From contig JAHELE010000005.1 in NCBI GenBank assembly GCA_024644345.1, positions 1 to 59,063 of the forward strand: a stretch of 59,063 nt of DNA, given 5' to 3'. A program made the position numbers and the translations under genes. Position 1 is the first letter of the stretch, and each line of letters begins with the position of its first letter. Source of the DNA: Actinomycetes bacterium (lineage in GTDB: Bacteria > Actinomycetota > Actinomycetes > JAHEKZ01). A model generated the notes under the pieces. The model saw nothing but the letters and a program-made list of their open reading frames with translations. It was not told where the DNA came from and did not search any database. Below are positions 52,262-59,063 of this stretch, piece after piece.

Positions 52262-52279
52262 ATCGGGGGACGTCGACGT

Positions 52280-52768
52280 CTAGCAGAGTGCGACGCTCGG
52301 ATTGAAGTCTGCGTGGACGCCGTCGGGGTTCGGACGCCAGATCCACGCGTGGAGGGCCCAGATGCCCAGGGTGTCGTTGCGGTGGAACTGCTCGCCGAAC
52401 AGCTCAGGCGGTTCGGTGCCCTTCCACGCACCCTGCGGAACGACGTACTCAGCCGCGACCAGCTGCATCCGATTGTTGTGCGGCTCGTACACCAGCACCT
52501 CGGGGTGGCTGGCATCAACGGTGTCATCGATCGATCCCATGTCGGCGTAGTGCTGCCCCATCCCACCGACGCCGGGCGCATCGAAGCACGGCAAGAACTT
52601 CTCGTATCCGGCCGCTTCTGCCTTGGTCACCGAGTGCAGGGCGGCTGTCGCCTGCCGCACCTCTGCGAACTGCGCCATCGAGCCCGACGCCGGTGCGGCC
52701 GAGAGGCCCAGAGCCAGTGACAGGGCGAGAGACAGGGCGACACCAAGTGCCGCCGTGGCGCGCCTCAT
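52280..52768 (-). CDS. Secreted protein of unknown function
   Basis: The 162-residue protein has a clear signal peptide (RRATAALGVALSLALSLALGLSAAPASG). The mature part has KFLPCFDAPGVGGMGQHYADM, VLVYEPHNNRMQLVAAEYVVP, PPELFGEQFHRNDTLGIWALH and WIWRPNPDGVHADFNPSVALC. His, Asp and Trp residues are conserved in a way that suggests a metal- or small-molecule-binding site outside the cell. I recognise the pattern as a recurrent family without known role. The ATG overlaps the DUF4242 gene stop (ATGA), so the two are coupled. Confidence 0.78.
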   Translation of the reverse strand: MRRATAALGVALSLALSLALGLSAAPASGSMAQFAEVRQATAALHSVTKAEAAGYEKFLPCFDAPGVGGMGQHYADMGSIDDTVDASHPEVLVYEPHNNRMQLVAAEYVVPQGAWKGTEPPELFGEQFHRNDTLGIWALHAWIWRPNPDGVHADFNPSVALC

Positions 52769-53016
52769 GACCCCTCCGTCACCAGGAAGACGTCGTCAGC
52801 GACCAGGCCGTGCGCTTGGCGGTGAACGGTCGACGCCGCCTCGGGTGACGGCGCCTCGACGAGACAGAAGACCTTGCCCTCGCCTTCTGACACCCAGTAC
52901 CGCAGGTAGCGGACCTCATGCTGACCTTGCGTCTGCAGATCGGCCATGTGGGCCTTGGCGACGTCATCGAGGGCTACTCCCCCGTCGATCGAGTGGACAT
53001 CCATGTAGAGCGGCAT
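52765..53016 (-). CDS. DUF4242 (nickel-binding SCO4226-like) protein
   Basis: The 83-residue protein has a ferredoxin-like fold with MPLYMDVHSIDGGVALDDV, HEVRYLRYWVSEGEGKVFCLVEAPSPEAA and VHRQAHGLVADDVFLV. It matches DUF4242, whose Streptomyces member SCO4226 binds nickel through His/Cys. The residues here (H8, C at FCLV, H in VHRQAH) fit such a site. The biological role is unknown. It is followed by the secreted-protein gene with a 4-base overlap and preceded, 116 bases upstream on the same strand, by the LAL regulator gene. Confidence 0.85.
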   Translation of the reverse strand: MPLYMDVHSIDGGVALDDVAKAHMADLQTQGQHEVRYLRYWVSEGEGKVFCLVEAPSPEAASTVHRQAHGLVADDVFLVTEGS

Positions 53017-53132
53017 CGATTCCTCCTGCGGTCATGCGGAATGTCGGACGTCTGCGACGCTAGGCAGGCAGGGCATCCACCGGCAGGGGACCCGACCCCC
53101 ATGTTGGAGCGCGGGCTCCCTATGTTGGCCAG

Positions 53133-55721
53133 TCAGTGCGAGGCGGCAGCAGCGAGGGCGACGTCGGCCGCCTCGGTCCGGCTGCCGACACCGAGCTTGG
53201 CCAGAATCGATGACACGTGGTGGTCGACGGTCTTGCCCGAGATCACCAGCTGCTGCGCGATCTGGGCGTTGGAGGCACCGTCGCAGAGCAGCGTCAACAC
53301 CTCACGCTCACGGGAGGTCAGCCCCAGCGGGTCGAGCTTGGTGGCAACGCGCGACCCGCGGGGAATGGCGGCAACGCCCCGGCTCCGCATCAGCTGCCGG
53401 GCGCGGGCTGAGGCGGCCGTCGCCCCGAGCGCGTCCAGCTGCCGAACAGCCTCACGCATCGCGTCCTGATCGCCGCTGTCGAGGCACGCCAGAGCGGCGT
53501 CGTACGGCCGCCCGGCGTCGCTCAGCCAGCTGGCGGCGGCGAGCTCGTCGCCCGACGTCCACAGGTCGAAGGGCGGCGGCAGCGGATCGAGCCGGTCGGC
53601 GGCGACCCCGACCCGCCTGGCCCAGACTGCCACCTCTCCACGGAGGAGCGGCTCGACTCCCTGCGCACCCTCGACGGCGGCCGCGGCCCGCTCGCGGGCG
53701 GCGTCGTCGTCTCCACTGAGCCAGCCGATCTCGATCCAGCTGATCCGGGCGTCCAGCAGCCAATCCGCCGAGTCCAGGCGCTCGGCGTACCCCAGCGCCT
53801 CGGCGATCATCTCAGCGCCTTCGGGGTCGCCCTTGCGAGCCAGCACCCGTCCGACACCACCGAGAGGGTTCAACCGGTTGACCGGCGACAGGTGCTCGCG
53901 TGCCCGGCTGACCAGCTCTCGGCCGATCAGCAGGGCCTCGTCCCAGCGCCCTTGGCGGTCCAACGCCCTGACGTGCCCGCCCTTCAGGCAGGCCTCGTAC
54001 GTGGAGAAGTCGCAGAGCTCCCAGAACTCCAGTCCTTCAGCAAGCACCTCCTCCGCCTCAGCAAATCGGTTCTCGCCGGCCAAGAACGCGTGGAGGTTGC
54101 TGAATGCTCGACCCGTCTGGCTCTCGTGGTTGCCCTCGGCCGCCACATCGAGCGAACGTCGGAAGAGGGCCGTCACGTCTTCGTGCCGGATCATCCGAAT
54201 GCACGCCTCGGTGTTGAGCGCGTCCGCAAGCAGCGCCGAGTCGTCGAACTCCTCGGCAATGCCCCTGGCCCGAAGGGCGAGGTCGAGCGCCTTGGCTGAG
54301 TCCTCATCCAACAGCGTCCCGGCCTGCGACAGCCACGCCCAGCCACGCTCGGGGCACGCAGGCTCACCTTGCAGCACCTCCTCGGCGGCGTACACGAGTC
54401 GCTCGTACTCCGCTCCCTCGCACAGCCGCCACTTGGCGTGCCCCTGCTTGCGGAGAGCCTGGCTCTGCCGGCGCCTGTCGCCCAGCTCACGCCAACGGCC
54501 GATGGACGCCTCGCGCATCTCTGCGGAGTGTTCCCACTGGTCGAGCAGCCCGTACTCGTCGGCAAGCGCGTCCGTCCACGCCGCCACGTCCCTGGGGTCG
54601 GCCCCCTCTGTCCATCGCAGCACGCGCTCGTACTGGGCGGCGGCCTCGCGATGCGAGCCCAGCTCGGCCGCCTGCCGTCCGGCCTGCGGTGCATATACCT
54701 GCACGCTGCCGGGGATCTCAGCCAGCTCAGCATGGTGAGCGAGCCGGGCCGTCTCGACGTCATCACGGCGGGCCAGCACCGCCAGAGCCGCCGCGTTCAT
54801 GGCACACAGACGATGGCTGGGCAGTGACGACTCGATCGCAGCCCTGGCAAGCTCGTGCCGGAACCGCAACGCGTCCCCGGACGCCACCAGTGCGCCGGAC
54901 TCCAGGCACTCGTCGAGTAGGTCGGGACGGGTGGTGGCCACCTGCTGCAGATCTGCCAGGCGGGCCGACGCCCCGAACACGGCCACCCAGTCGGCCAGCT
55001 CGCGGGCTGCGGGAGTGAGCCGACAGATGCGCGCCTGCACGGCGTCGTGCACCGAGGTGAGCAGCTGGTCGCCGGATGACGCCAGCGCCTCACGTACGTA
55101 GAACGGGTTGCCCCCCGTGAGCTCGTAGACCTTTCGACCATCCACGCCGTGCTCCGCCGCCAGGGCCGTCACCGCCTCGGGGGTCAACGCCGGTAGCGCC
55201 ATGCGTCGTGCCCACCGGTGGGTACCCGCCTCGCCCAGCAGGGTGCGCAGCGGGTGGTCGCGCCCGAGCGCGTCGTCGCGGTACGTGGCAAGGATCAGCA
55301 ACCGGCAGTTCCGTACCCGGCGACTGAGGAAGAGGATGAGGTCGAGACTGGCTTCGTCGGCCCAATGCACGTCCTCGAAGACCAGGACGGTGAGGGCGTC
55401 CGACGCGGTGAGCTCGTCTCGCAGCAACCGGAACATCCTGCTGCGCGGGATCTCGTCCGAACGGCAGACCGCGGCCAGCTCTCCGCCGATCTGATCGGCC
55501 ACGTCCACCAGCGGTGCGAGCGGCTGGGGGGTGAACGAGCCGTCGCAGGCACCCCACAGCCAACGAGCATCCGGTGTGCGCGCCTGACACTCCTCGACGA
55601 GCGAGGTCTTGCCGACGCCGGCCTCCCCGGCGATCAGCACGACGCGGCTGTCGCCACCCGCAGCGTCCTCGGCGTACTCGCCGAGCAGCGTGAGGAAATT
55701 CTCCCGTTCCAGGAGCTTCAT
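53133..55721 (-). CDS. LAL-type LuxR transcriptional regulator (large ATP-binding)
   Basis: The 862-residue protein (ATG at 55721) starts MKLLERENFLTLLGEYAEDA. It then has the Walker A motif IAGEAGVGKTSLVEECQA and Walker B VLVFEDVHWADEASLDLILF of an AAA/STAND ATPase. The centre has TPR-like helices. The C-terminal LuxR-type HTH is LTSREREVLTLLCDGASNAQIAQQLVISGKTVDHHVSSI. This is the LAL architecture. The ligand is unknown. It is followed on the same strand by the DUF4242 and secreted-protein genes. The track start 55988 is not preferred because a ribosome site is absent and the N-terminus would be unlike family members. Confidence 0.9.
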   Translation of the reverse strand: MKLLERENFLTLLGEYAEDAAGGDSRVVLIAGEAGVGKTSLVEECQARTPDARWLWGACDGSFTPQPLAPLVDVADQIGGELAAVCRSDEIPRSRMFRLLRDELTASDALTVLVFEDVHWADEASLDLILFLSRRVRNCRLLILATYRDDALGRDHPLRTLLGEAGTHRWARRMALPALTPEAVTALAAEHGVDGRKVYELTGGNPFYVREALASSGDQLLTSVHDAVQARICRLTPAARELADWVAVFGASARLADLQQVATTRPDLLDECLESGALVASGDALRFRHELARAAIESSLPSHRLCAMNAAALAVLARRDDVETARLAHHAELAEIPGSVQVYAPQAGRQAAELGSHREAAAQYERVLRWTEGADPRDVAAWTDALADEYGLLDQWEHSAEMREASIGRWRELGDRRRQSQALRKQGHAKWRLCEGAEYERLVYAAEEVLQGEPACPERGWAWLSQAGTLLDEDSAKALDLALRARGIAEEFDDSALLADALNTEACIRMIRHEDVTALFRRSLDVAAEGNHESQTGRAFSNLHAFLAGENRFAEAEEVLAEGLEFWELCDFSTYEACLKGGHVRALDRQGRWDEALLIGRELVSRAREHLSPVNRLNPLGGVGRVLARKGDPEGAEMIAEALGYAERLDSADWLLDARISWIEIGWLSGDDDAARERAAAAVEGAQGVEPLLRGEVAVWARRVGVAADRLDPLPPPFDLWTSGDELAAASWLSDAGRPYDAALACLDSGDQDAMREAVRQLDALGATAASARARQLMRSRGVAAIPRGSRVATKLDPLGLTSREREVLTLLCDGASNAQIAQQLVISGKTVDHHVSSILAKLGVGSRTEAADVALAAAASH

Positions 55722-55918
55722 CCGGCAATGATGCGCCTCTCCGGAGTCGTACGTCCAGGTAATGGTGCCTTCACCTCGATGGCGGAGGTGACTTCTCCTG
55801 CGGCAGGCTCCACCCAGCCGTGGTCGGCGACGCGGATGGCACCGCGGTCTGGGAACAACGACTCCTGGAGTTCCTCCGACTTCAGGGCGTTGTGCCTGGC
55901 AGAGAGCCCCACGCACAA
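55718..55918 (-). CDS. Possible small ORF coupled to the LAL regulator
   Basis: A 66-codon frame (TTG or GTG start) has high third-position GC through most of its length. It ends in TGA that overlaps the ATG of the LAL gene as ATGA, the coupling used by other gene pairs here. The peptide (for example LFPDRGAIRVADHGWVEPAA) has no recognised motif. It may be a leader or small partner gene, or only a chance frame. The rest of the 315-base gap up to 56036 holds nothing I can name. Confidence 0.35.
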   Translation of the reverse strand: MCVGLSARHNALKSEELQESLFPDRGAIRVADHGWVEPAAGEVTSAIEVKAPLPGRTTPERRIIAG

Positions 55919-56036
55919 CCAGCACAGCGGATCTCGCCACCACCACCGCCAGGACAGTCACTGAGTGGTACGAAACCGTCGACCGCACCGCCGCCGGGTG
56001 GCCAATTTCGTGACAGTCGGTGGAAGGTGGCCAGTG

Positions 56037-56759
56037 CTAGGCCGGCGTGGGGCGCCTGGCGACATAGACCGTGTTCGACGCCTCCTGATCGGGGAGAGCG
56101 CTCGGGAAGCGCACCACCTCGGTCCGCACCTCGGCGAAGACCGCACCCAAAGTCTGTTCGTACTCGGTGTCCGGCGGATCGTTCGACCAGAGACTGAACA
56201 CTCCCCCGGGCCGCAGGTCATCATGAACCTGCCGAACGCCGTCTGCCCGGTAGAAGTCGGCGTGGCTCGGGTGCAGCAGCTCGCGTGGCGAGTGGTCGAT
56301 GTCGACCACCACGGCGTCGAACGCGGCACGTGGCGCTTCCGATGCGAGGCCGGCGCCTCTGGCAAGCGCAAAGAAGTCGCCATGCAGGAAACGGCAGCGA
56401 GGGTCGGTGCTGAGAGCCTCGCCCAGCGGCAACAGATGGTGCCTATGCCAGTCGATCACGGCGTCCAACGCCTCGACCACCACGAGTGAACGCACCCGCG
56501 GGTCGGCCAGCACCGTCTGTGCGGTGTAGCCGAGCCCGAGGCCACCCACGACAACGTCGAGCTGGTCGCCGTCGAGCTCGAGGAGCGCCAGTCGTGCCAC
56601 CTCGATCTCGGCCGCGACGAAGAGGCTCGACATCAAGAACTCGTCGTCCAGCTTGGCCTCGTAGACCAGGGAGTCGGAGACGGGGTCATGCCGACGTCGC
56701 AGGCTGATCACGCCCATCGGTGTCTGGCGCGCGTCAAGCACCTGGAAACGAGCCGACAC
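56037..56759 (-). CDS. Spermidine-synthase-like methyltransferase-fold protein
   Basis: From GTG at 56759 the protein has about 240 residues. It has the class I Rossmann fold of spermidine synthases. Segments are VVVGGLGLGYTAQTVLADPRV, LVVVEALDAVIDWHRHHLLP, RCRFLHGDFFALARG, FDAVVVDIDHSPRELLHPSH and GVFSLWSNDPPDTEYEQTL. Polyamine-binding residues are not obvious, so the true substrate is uncertain. It begins 8 bases after the phosphodiester-glycosidase-like gene on the same strand, suggesting one transcript. Confidence 0.85.
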   Translation of the reverse strand: MSARFQVLDARQTPMGVISLRRRHDPVSDSLVYEAKLDDEFLMSSLFVAAEIEVARLALLELDGDQLDVVVGGLGLGYTAQTVLADPRVRSLVVVEALDAVIDWHRHHLLPLGEALSTDPRCRFLHGDFFALARGAGLASEAPRAAFDAVVVDIDHSPRELLHPSHADFYRADGVRQVHDDLRPGGVFSLWSNDPPDTEYEQTLGAVFAEVRTEVVRFPSALPDQEASNTVYVARRPTPA

Positions 56760-56767
56760 GCGTCGTC

Positions 56768-58069
56768 TCAGGCCGTGGGCTTGACGAAGGCCAGGCCGTT
56801 GCTCATCCAGCGCTCGCAGGTGCAGCCGGTCGGATTCTTTACCTGGTACATGTCGCGGCGTTGCCACTTACGCTGGGTGCGGGTCCAGAGCGTGGTGGAA
56901 CCGCCGCCGTCGAGCTCGTACGCGTAGGTCATGCCGAGTTTCTTGGCGATGTTGGCCGCGTTGGCCAGACCGAAACCGCCGTTCCGGAGCACGACCCCGT
57001 TGACGACCTCGAGCTTGCTACCCGGCACGGTGAACGCACGCCAGCGACCGTCGACGTCCCAGCCGACGAACGTGCGAGGACGCGCTGACAACGCTGACGG
57101 AGTGCGGGCGTAGGACTTGCAGCCGAGCGGGGCGGGCTTGCCACCTGCCACCACCGGAAGACCGCGACCGACACCGGTCCGCAGCTTGACCCCGGTGGTG
57201 GTGGACTGTCGGACATCCACCCGCACCCCGGTACCGGAGGGCACACCTTTGGCCAGTTTGGCCACGTTCGAGGAGAAGGCGATCACCCGGGTGCCCGTCT
57301 TGACGGGTGCGCCACGCTTGGCAGCGTTCTTCCTGGCATTTCGGATCTCGATGATGTGGTTGCTGCTGTCCAGCACCCACTCGGTCTCGCCGGCGGGTCG
57401 CGGGCTCGCCGCCTTCCCATCAGATCGGGTGAGCGTGCTCCAGTCATGGGTGTACACGGTGGCGCCGCCGCCGATCACCCGGTGCCAGTTCATGCCGCGA
57501 AGCTTGAAGCCGGTGGCGCCAGTGAGCTTGGCCCTGACCTGGCCACGAACTCCGAAGAAGTCGCCGAACGGTTGACCCTTGGTGTCGACCCCGACGGTAC
57601 GCATCCGCTTGTAGATCCCGCGGATCACCTTGCCGTCCCTCACCATCGGGCCGCGAGCCATCTCAATGCTCTTCTCGTACCGGATGTCGGGCGCGATGAA
57701 GAAATCACCGTTGATGCTGCCCAGCGACTTCGACGCCTGCGCCTTGGTCATCTGCCCAACGGCTTCGCGTTCACCGACCGGGGTGTTGATGAGCGCCGGA
57801 TACGCGCCGACCGGAAAGGTCGTCATGATGACGTTCGCCTTGTGGTCGTACTGTCCGACGGCAGATCCCTTGGCCGTCGCCCAGTAGTACTTCGACACGC
57901 CGCCCCCGGCGAACGTCGCAGTCTTGTCGAGCCGCGTCGTGACGTCGATCTTGCAGGGTCGAGCGGCCTCCGCCTCATGTGGGACGGCGGTCAGCAAGGC
58001 GCACGCCAACGCCGTGGCTGCCAGGAGCACAGCAGGGCGGGTCCAGGTGGTCGACAACGACACGAGCAC
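56768..58069 (-). CDS. Secreted phosphodiester glycosidase (NAGPA-like) family protein
   Basis: The 433-residue protein begins with a signal peptide (TRPAVLLAATALACALLTAVPHEAEAA). It then shows the NAGPA/DUF2233 motifs SINGDFFIAPDIRYEKS and the C-terminal YAYELDGGGSTTLW. Other blocks are WHRVIGGGATVYTHDW and VNGVVLRNGGFGLANAANIAKKLGM. In other organisms the family cleaves phosphodiester-linked GlcNAc. In bacteria the substrate is often unknown. Four Cys toward the ends may form disulfides. The start codon is GTG at 58069. It is the first gene of a pair with the spermidine-synthase-like gene. Confidence 0.88.
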   Translation of the reverse strand: MLVSLSTTWTRPAVLLAATALACALLTAVPHEAEAARPCKIDVTTRLDKTATFAGGGVSKYYWATAKGSAVGQYDHKANVIMTTFPVGAYPALINTPVGEREAVGQMTKAQASKSLGSINGDFFIAPDIRYEKSIEMARGPMVRDGKVIRGIYKRMRTVGVDTKGQPFGDFFGVRGQVRAKLTGATGFKLRGMNWHRVIGGGATVYTHDWSTLTRSDGKAASPRPAGETEWVLDSSNHIIEIRNARKNAAKRGAPVKTGTRVIAFSSNVAKLAKGVPSGTGVRVDVRQSTTTGVKLRTGVGRGLPVVAGGKPAPLGCKSYARTPSALSARPRTFVGWDVDGRWRAFTVPGSKLEVVNGVVLRNGGFGLANAANIAKKLGMTYAYELDGGGSTTLWTRTQRKWQRRDMYQVKNPTGCTCERWMSNGLAFVKPTA

Positions 58070-58141
58070 TCCATCGGTATCTCGGGGGGCTACGGCTCGA
58101 CCGGGCCAAGTTAGCCCATCCCGGTGACACGTCGGACGCCG

Positions 58142-58801
58142 CTAGGGGCGTTCAGGGCCTTCTCTTACGGTTCCCGTGTACTGCCAGCGGACGTTCTGAC
58201 CTCCGATCGCCGGCGTATGCCCGTGCTCCGCCACGACTGCCAGCATGGCCTCGGGTGAGTGGACAAAGGTGCGGAACGTTCGACCCCGGATGGCGTACCC
58301 CAGGTTCTCCATCACCGTCTCGGTGCGCGTGAGAAGGCGAGGTCTCGGGTAGCTGAACACGAGCACGCGTCGGGCACGGTCGGCCGCCACGCCCAGCAGC
58401 GCCGCGAAGTCGGGATAGCAGCAGACCACCCGGTGCAGCACCACGACGTCTGCCTCTGGTGCCGCCGAGGGATCGGCCACCACGTCCGCATTCCGACGGG
58501 TCACCCGATCGGCCAAGCCTGACTCGGCCAGGAGCCTGGCGGCTTCGCCCTCGTACGCCGTCGACAGCTCGATATTGGTCGCCTGGGACGCTCCGCGCCG
58601 GAGCAGCTCCAGGTGCAGTCCGCCGACGCCGCCGCCGATCTCCAGCACCGTGGCGCCGTCCGGGCCCTGGTCTGCAGCAAAATCTGCCATCTTTGCCGCA
58701 GTGTCATCGAGCCCCGACGCACGGAACGACTTCGCCGTGCGTCGGGCGTACTTGGACGTAAAGACGTCGTCGTACTCAGCCGGATCACAGCATGCGGTCA
58801 T
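58142..58801 (-). CDS. SAM-dependent methyltransferase (BchM-like group)
   Basis: The 219-residue protein (ATG at 58801) starts MTACCDPAEYDDVFTSKYAR, a motif of an actinobacterial methyltransferase group related to magnesium-protoporphyrin methyltransferases. The SAM site is ATVLEIGGGVGGLHLELLRRG, and later come VVVLHRVVCCYPD and FSYPRPRLLTRTE. No bacteriochlorophyll genes are present, so a different substrate is likely. It sits 72 bases upstream of the phosphodiester-glycosidase-like gene on the same strand. The track's first ATG at 58846 adds 15 residues with no ribosome site. Confidence 0.88.
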   Translation of the reverse strand: MTACCDPAEYDDVFTSKYARRTAKSFRASGLDDTAAKMADFAADQGPDGATVLEIGGGVGGLHLELLRRGASQATNIELSTAYEGEAARLLAESGLADRVTRRNADVVADPSAAPEADVVVLHRVVCCYPDFAALLGVAADRARRVLVFSYPRPRLLTRTETVMENLGYAIRGRTFRTFVHSPEAMLAVVAEHGHTPAIGGQNVRWQYTGTVREGPERP

Positions 58802-58870
58802 GTACCTAGTAGACCAGCCGCCGAGTTCGGCGGTGGAGTGCGGCATGGGCCGCCGCGCTGCGCGCAGATA

Positions 58871-58987
58871 CTAGAGACGGGAGTCGTCCACCTCGATCGA
58901 CACGGTGACGGCACCGCCGTCGCCCTTGCCACCACGGATCGTTTTCGGCACAGCGAGCAGCCAACCTGCATTCTCACCACTTGCCAC
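58871..58987 (-). pseudogene. Possible DUF1905-like fragment
   Basis: A 38-codon minus-strand frame reads GWLLAVPKTIRGGKGDGGAV, then TVSIEVDDSRL and a stop. It resembles the C-terminal part of a DUF1905 domain (xLxVPKxIRxxxGxxxGxxVxVxIEVDD). The upstream part of such a domain is missing, because the next codons belong to the LuxR-type gene in the same frame after its TAG. It may be a remnant or a chance match. Confidence 0.3.
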
Positions 58988-58990
58988 TAA

Positions 58991-59063
58991 CTACGGGCGA
59001 CTGAGTGCGAAACGGTGCACCATCACCACCAGCTGGACGCGATCACGGGCATTGAGCTTGTCC
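58991..59063 (-). CDS. LuxR-type response regulator, C-terminal fragment (5' end off right edge)
   Basis: The last 23 codons of a minus-strand gene are inside the window. They read DKLNARDRVQLVVMVHRFAL then SRP and a TAG stop. This is the end of a NarL/LuxR-type HTH (K[LM]xxRDRVQxVVxxYxxGL). The gene continues beyond the right edge, so its receiver domain and start cannot be seen. Nothing on the window side shows a kinase partner. Confidence 0.75.
   Translation of the reverse strand, partial: DKLNARDRVQLVVMVHRFALSRP

Overview
The window is a compact, GC-rich chromosomal segment (about two-thirds G+C by eye) that reads as the core chromosome of an actinomycete. Support comes from the actinobacteria-typical families (SepH/DUF3071, DUF3000, DUF3159, DUF3710, DUF3093, DUF4193, DUF4235, DUF5998, DUF7455), the iron-coproporphyrin heme genes (hemE, hemY, hemQ and hemH), a ParC/ParE pair, many GTG starts and frequent GTGA/ATGA stop-start overlaps. 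The gene content resembles what I recall from Streptomyces and Nocardioides chromosomes. A Propionibacteriales/Nocardioidaceae-like host is a guess. I see no transposase, integrase, phage gene, CRISPR array, tRNA or rRNA.

Layout. 0-11 kb: a truncated lipoprotein gene, a stand-alone LigD-type primase-polymerase, msrB, a DUF1269-like gene, the heme block (hemQ, hemY; hemE plus a SnoaL-like gene), a DUF4349 lipoprotein, an EamA exporter, DUF3000, an orphan response regulator and RNase D. 11-20 kb: a large secreted protein of unknown function, a DapB-like reductase without the catalytic His pair, DinB-like and AlkD-like genes, and a fadA-fadB beta-oxidation operon. 20-28 kb: dxs, small unknown genes, acnA with a strong palindromic operator, and a TrmA/RlmD-like RNA methyltransferase. 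28-36 kb: a KimA-type potassium importer divergent from two TrkA/RCK proteins, then the DUF3159/OB-fold/DUF3710/dut/thioesterase cluster, DUF3093, DUF4235 and DUF4193. 36-41 kb: a gamma-class carbonic anhydrase homologue, an IMPase-like phosphatase, ferrochelatase, an MFS transporter, sepH and DUF5998. 41-51 kb: a reversed-order Pat-type protein acetyltransferase, parC, a sucrase/ferredoxin-like protein, an AAC(2')-I-like acetyltransferase, a thioredoxin-like protein, beta-carbonic anhydrase, a small membrane protein and parE. 51-59 kb: DUF7455, a lipoprotein, a LAL-type LuxR regulator followed on the same strand by a DUF4242 gene and a secreted protein, then a methyltransferase-fold protein, a phosphodiester-glycosidase-like protein, another methyltransferase and the tail of a LuxR-type gene cut by the right edge.

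How genes work together. HemE, HemY, HemH and HemQ form the coproporphyrin-dependent end of heme synthesis, with hemH about 30 kb from the others. FadA and FadB perform the last three steps of beta-oxidation, and AcnA is a TCA enzyme. The KimA-like permease and the RCK pair are probably one potassium-homeostasis unit. ParC and ParE form topoisomerase IV, and SepH acts in cell division. The least explained parts are the regulator/DUF4242/secreted-protein cassette at 52-56 kb, the palindrome before acnA, the orphan pseudo-receiver regulator with its own palindrome, and the divergent DapB-like protein.
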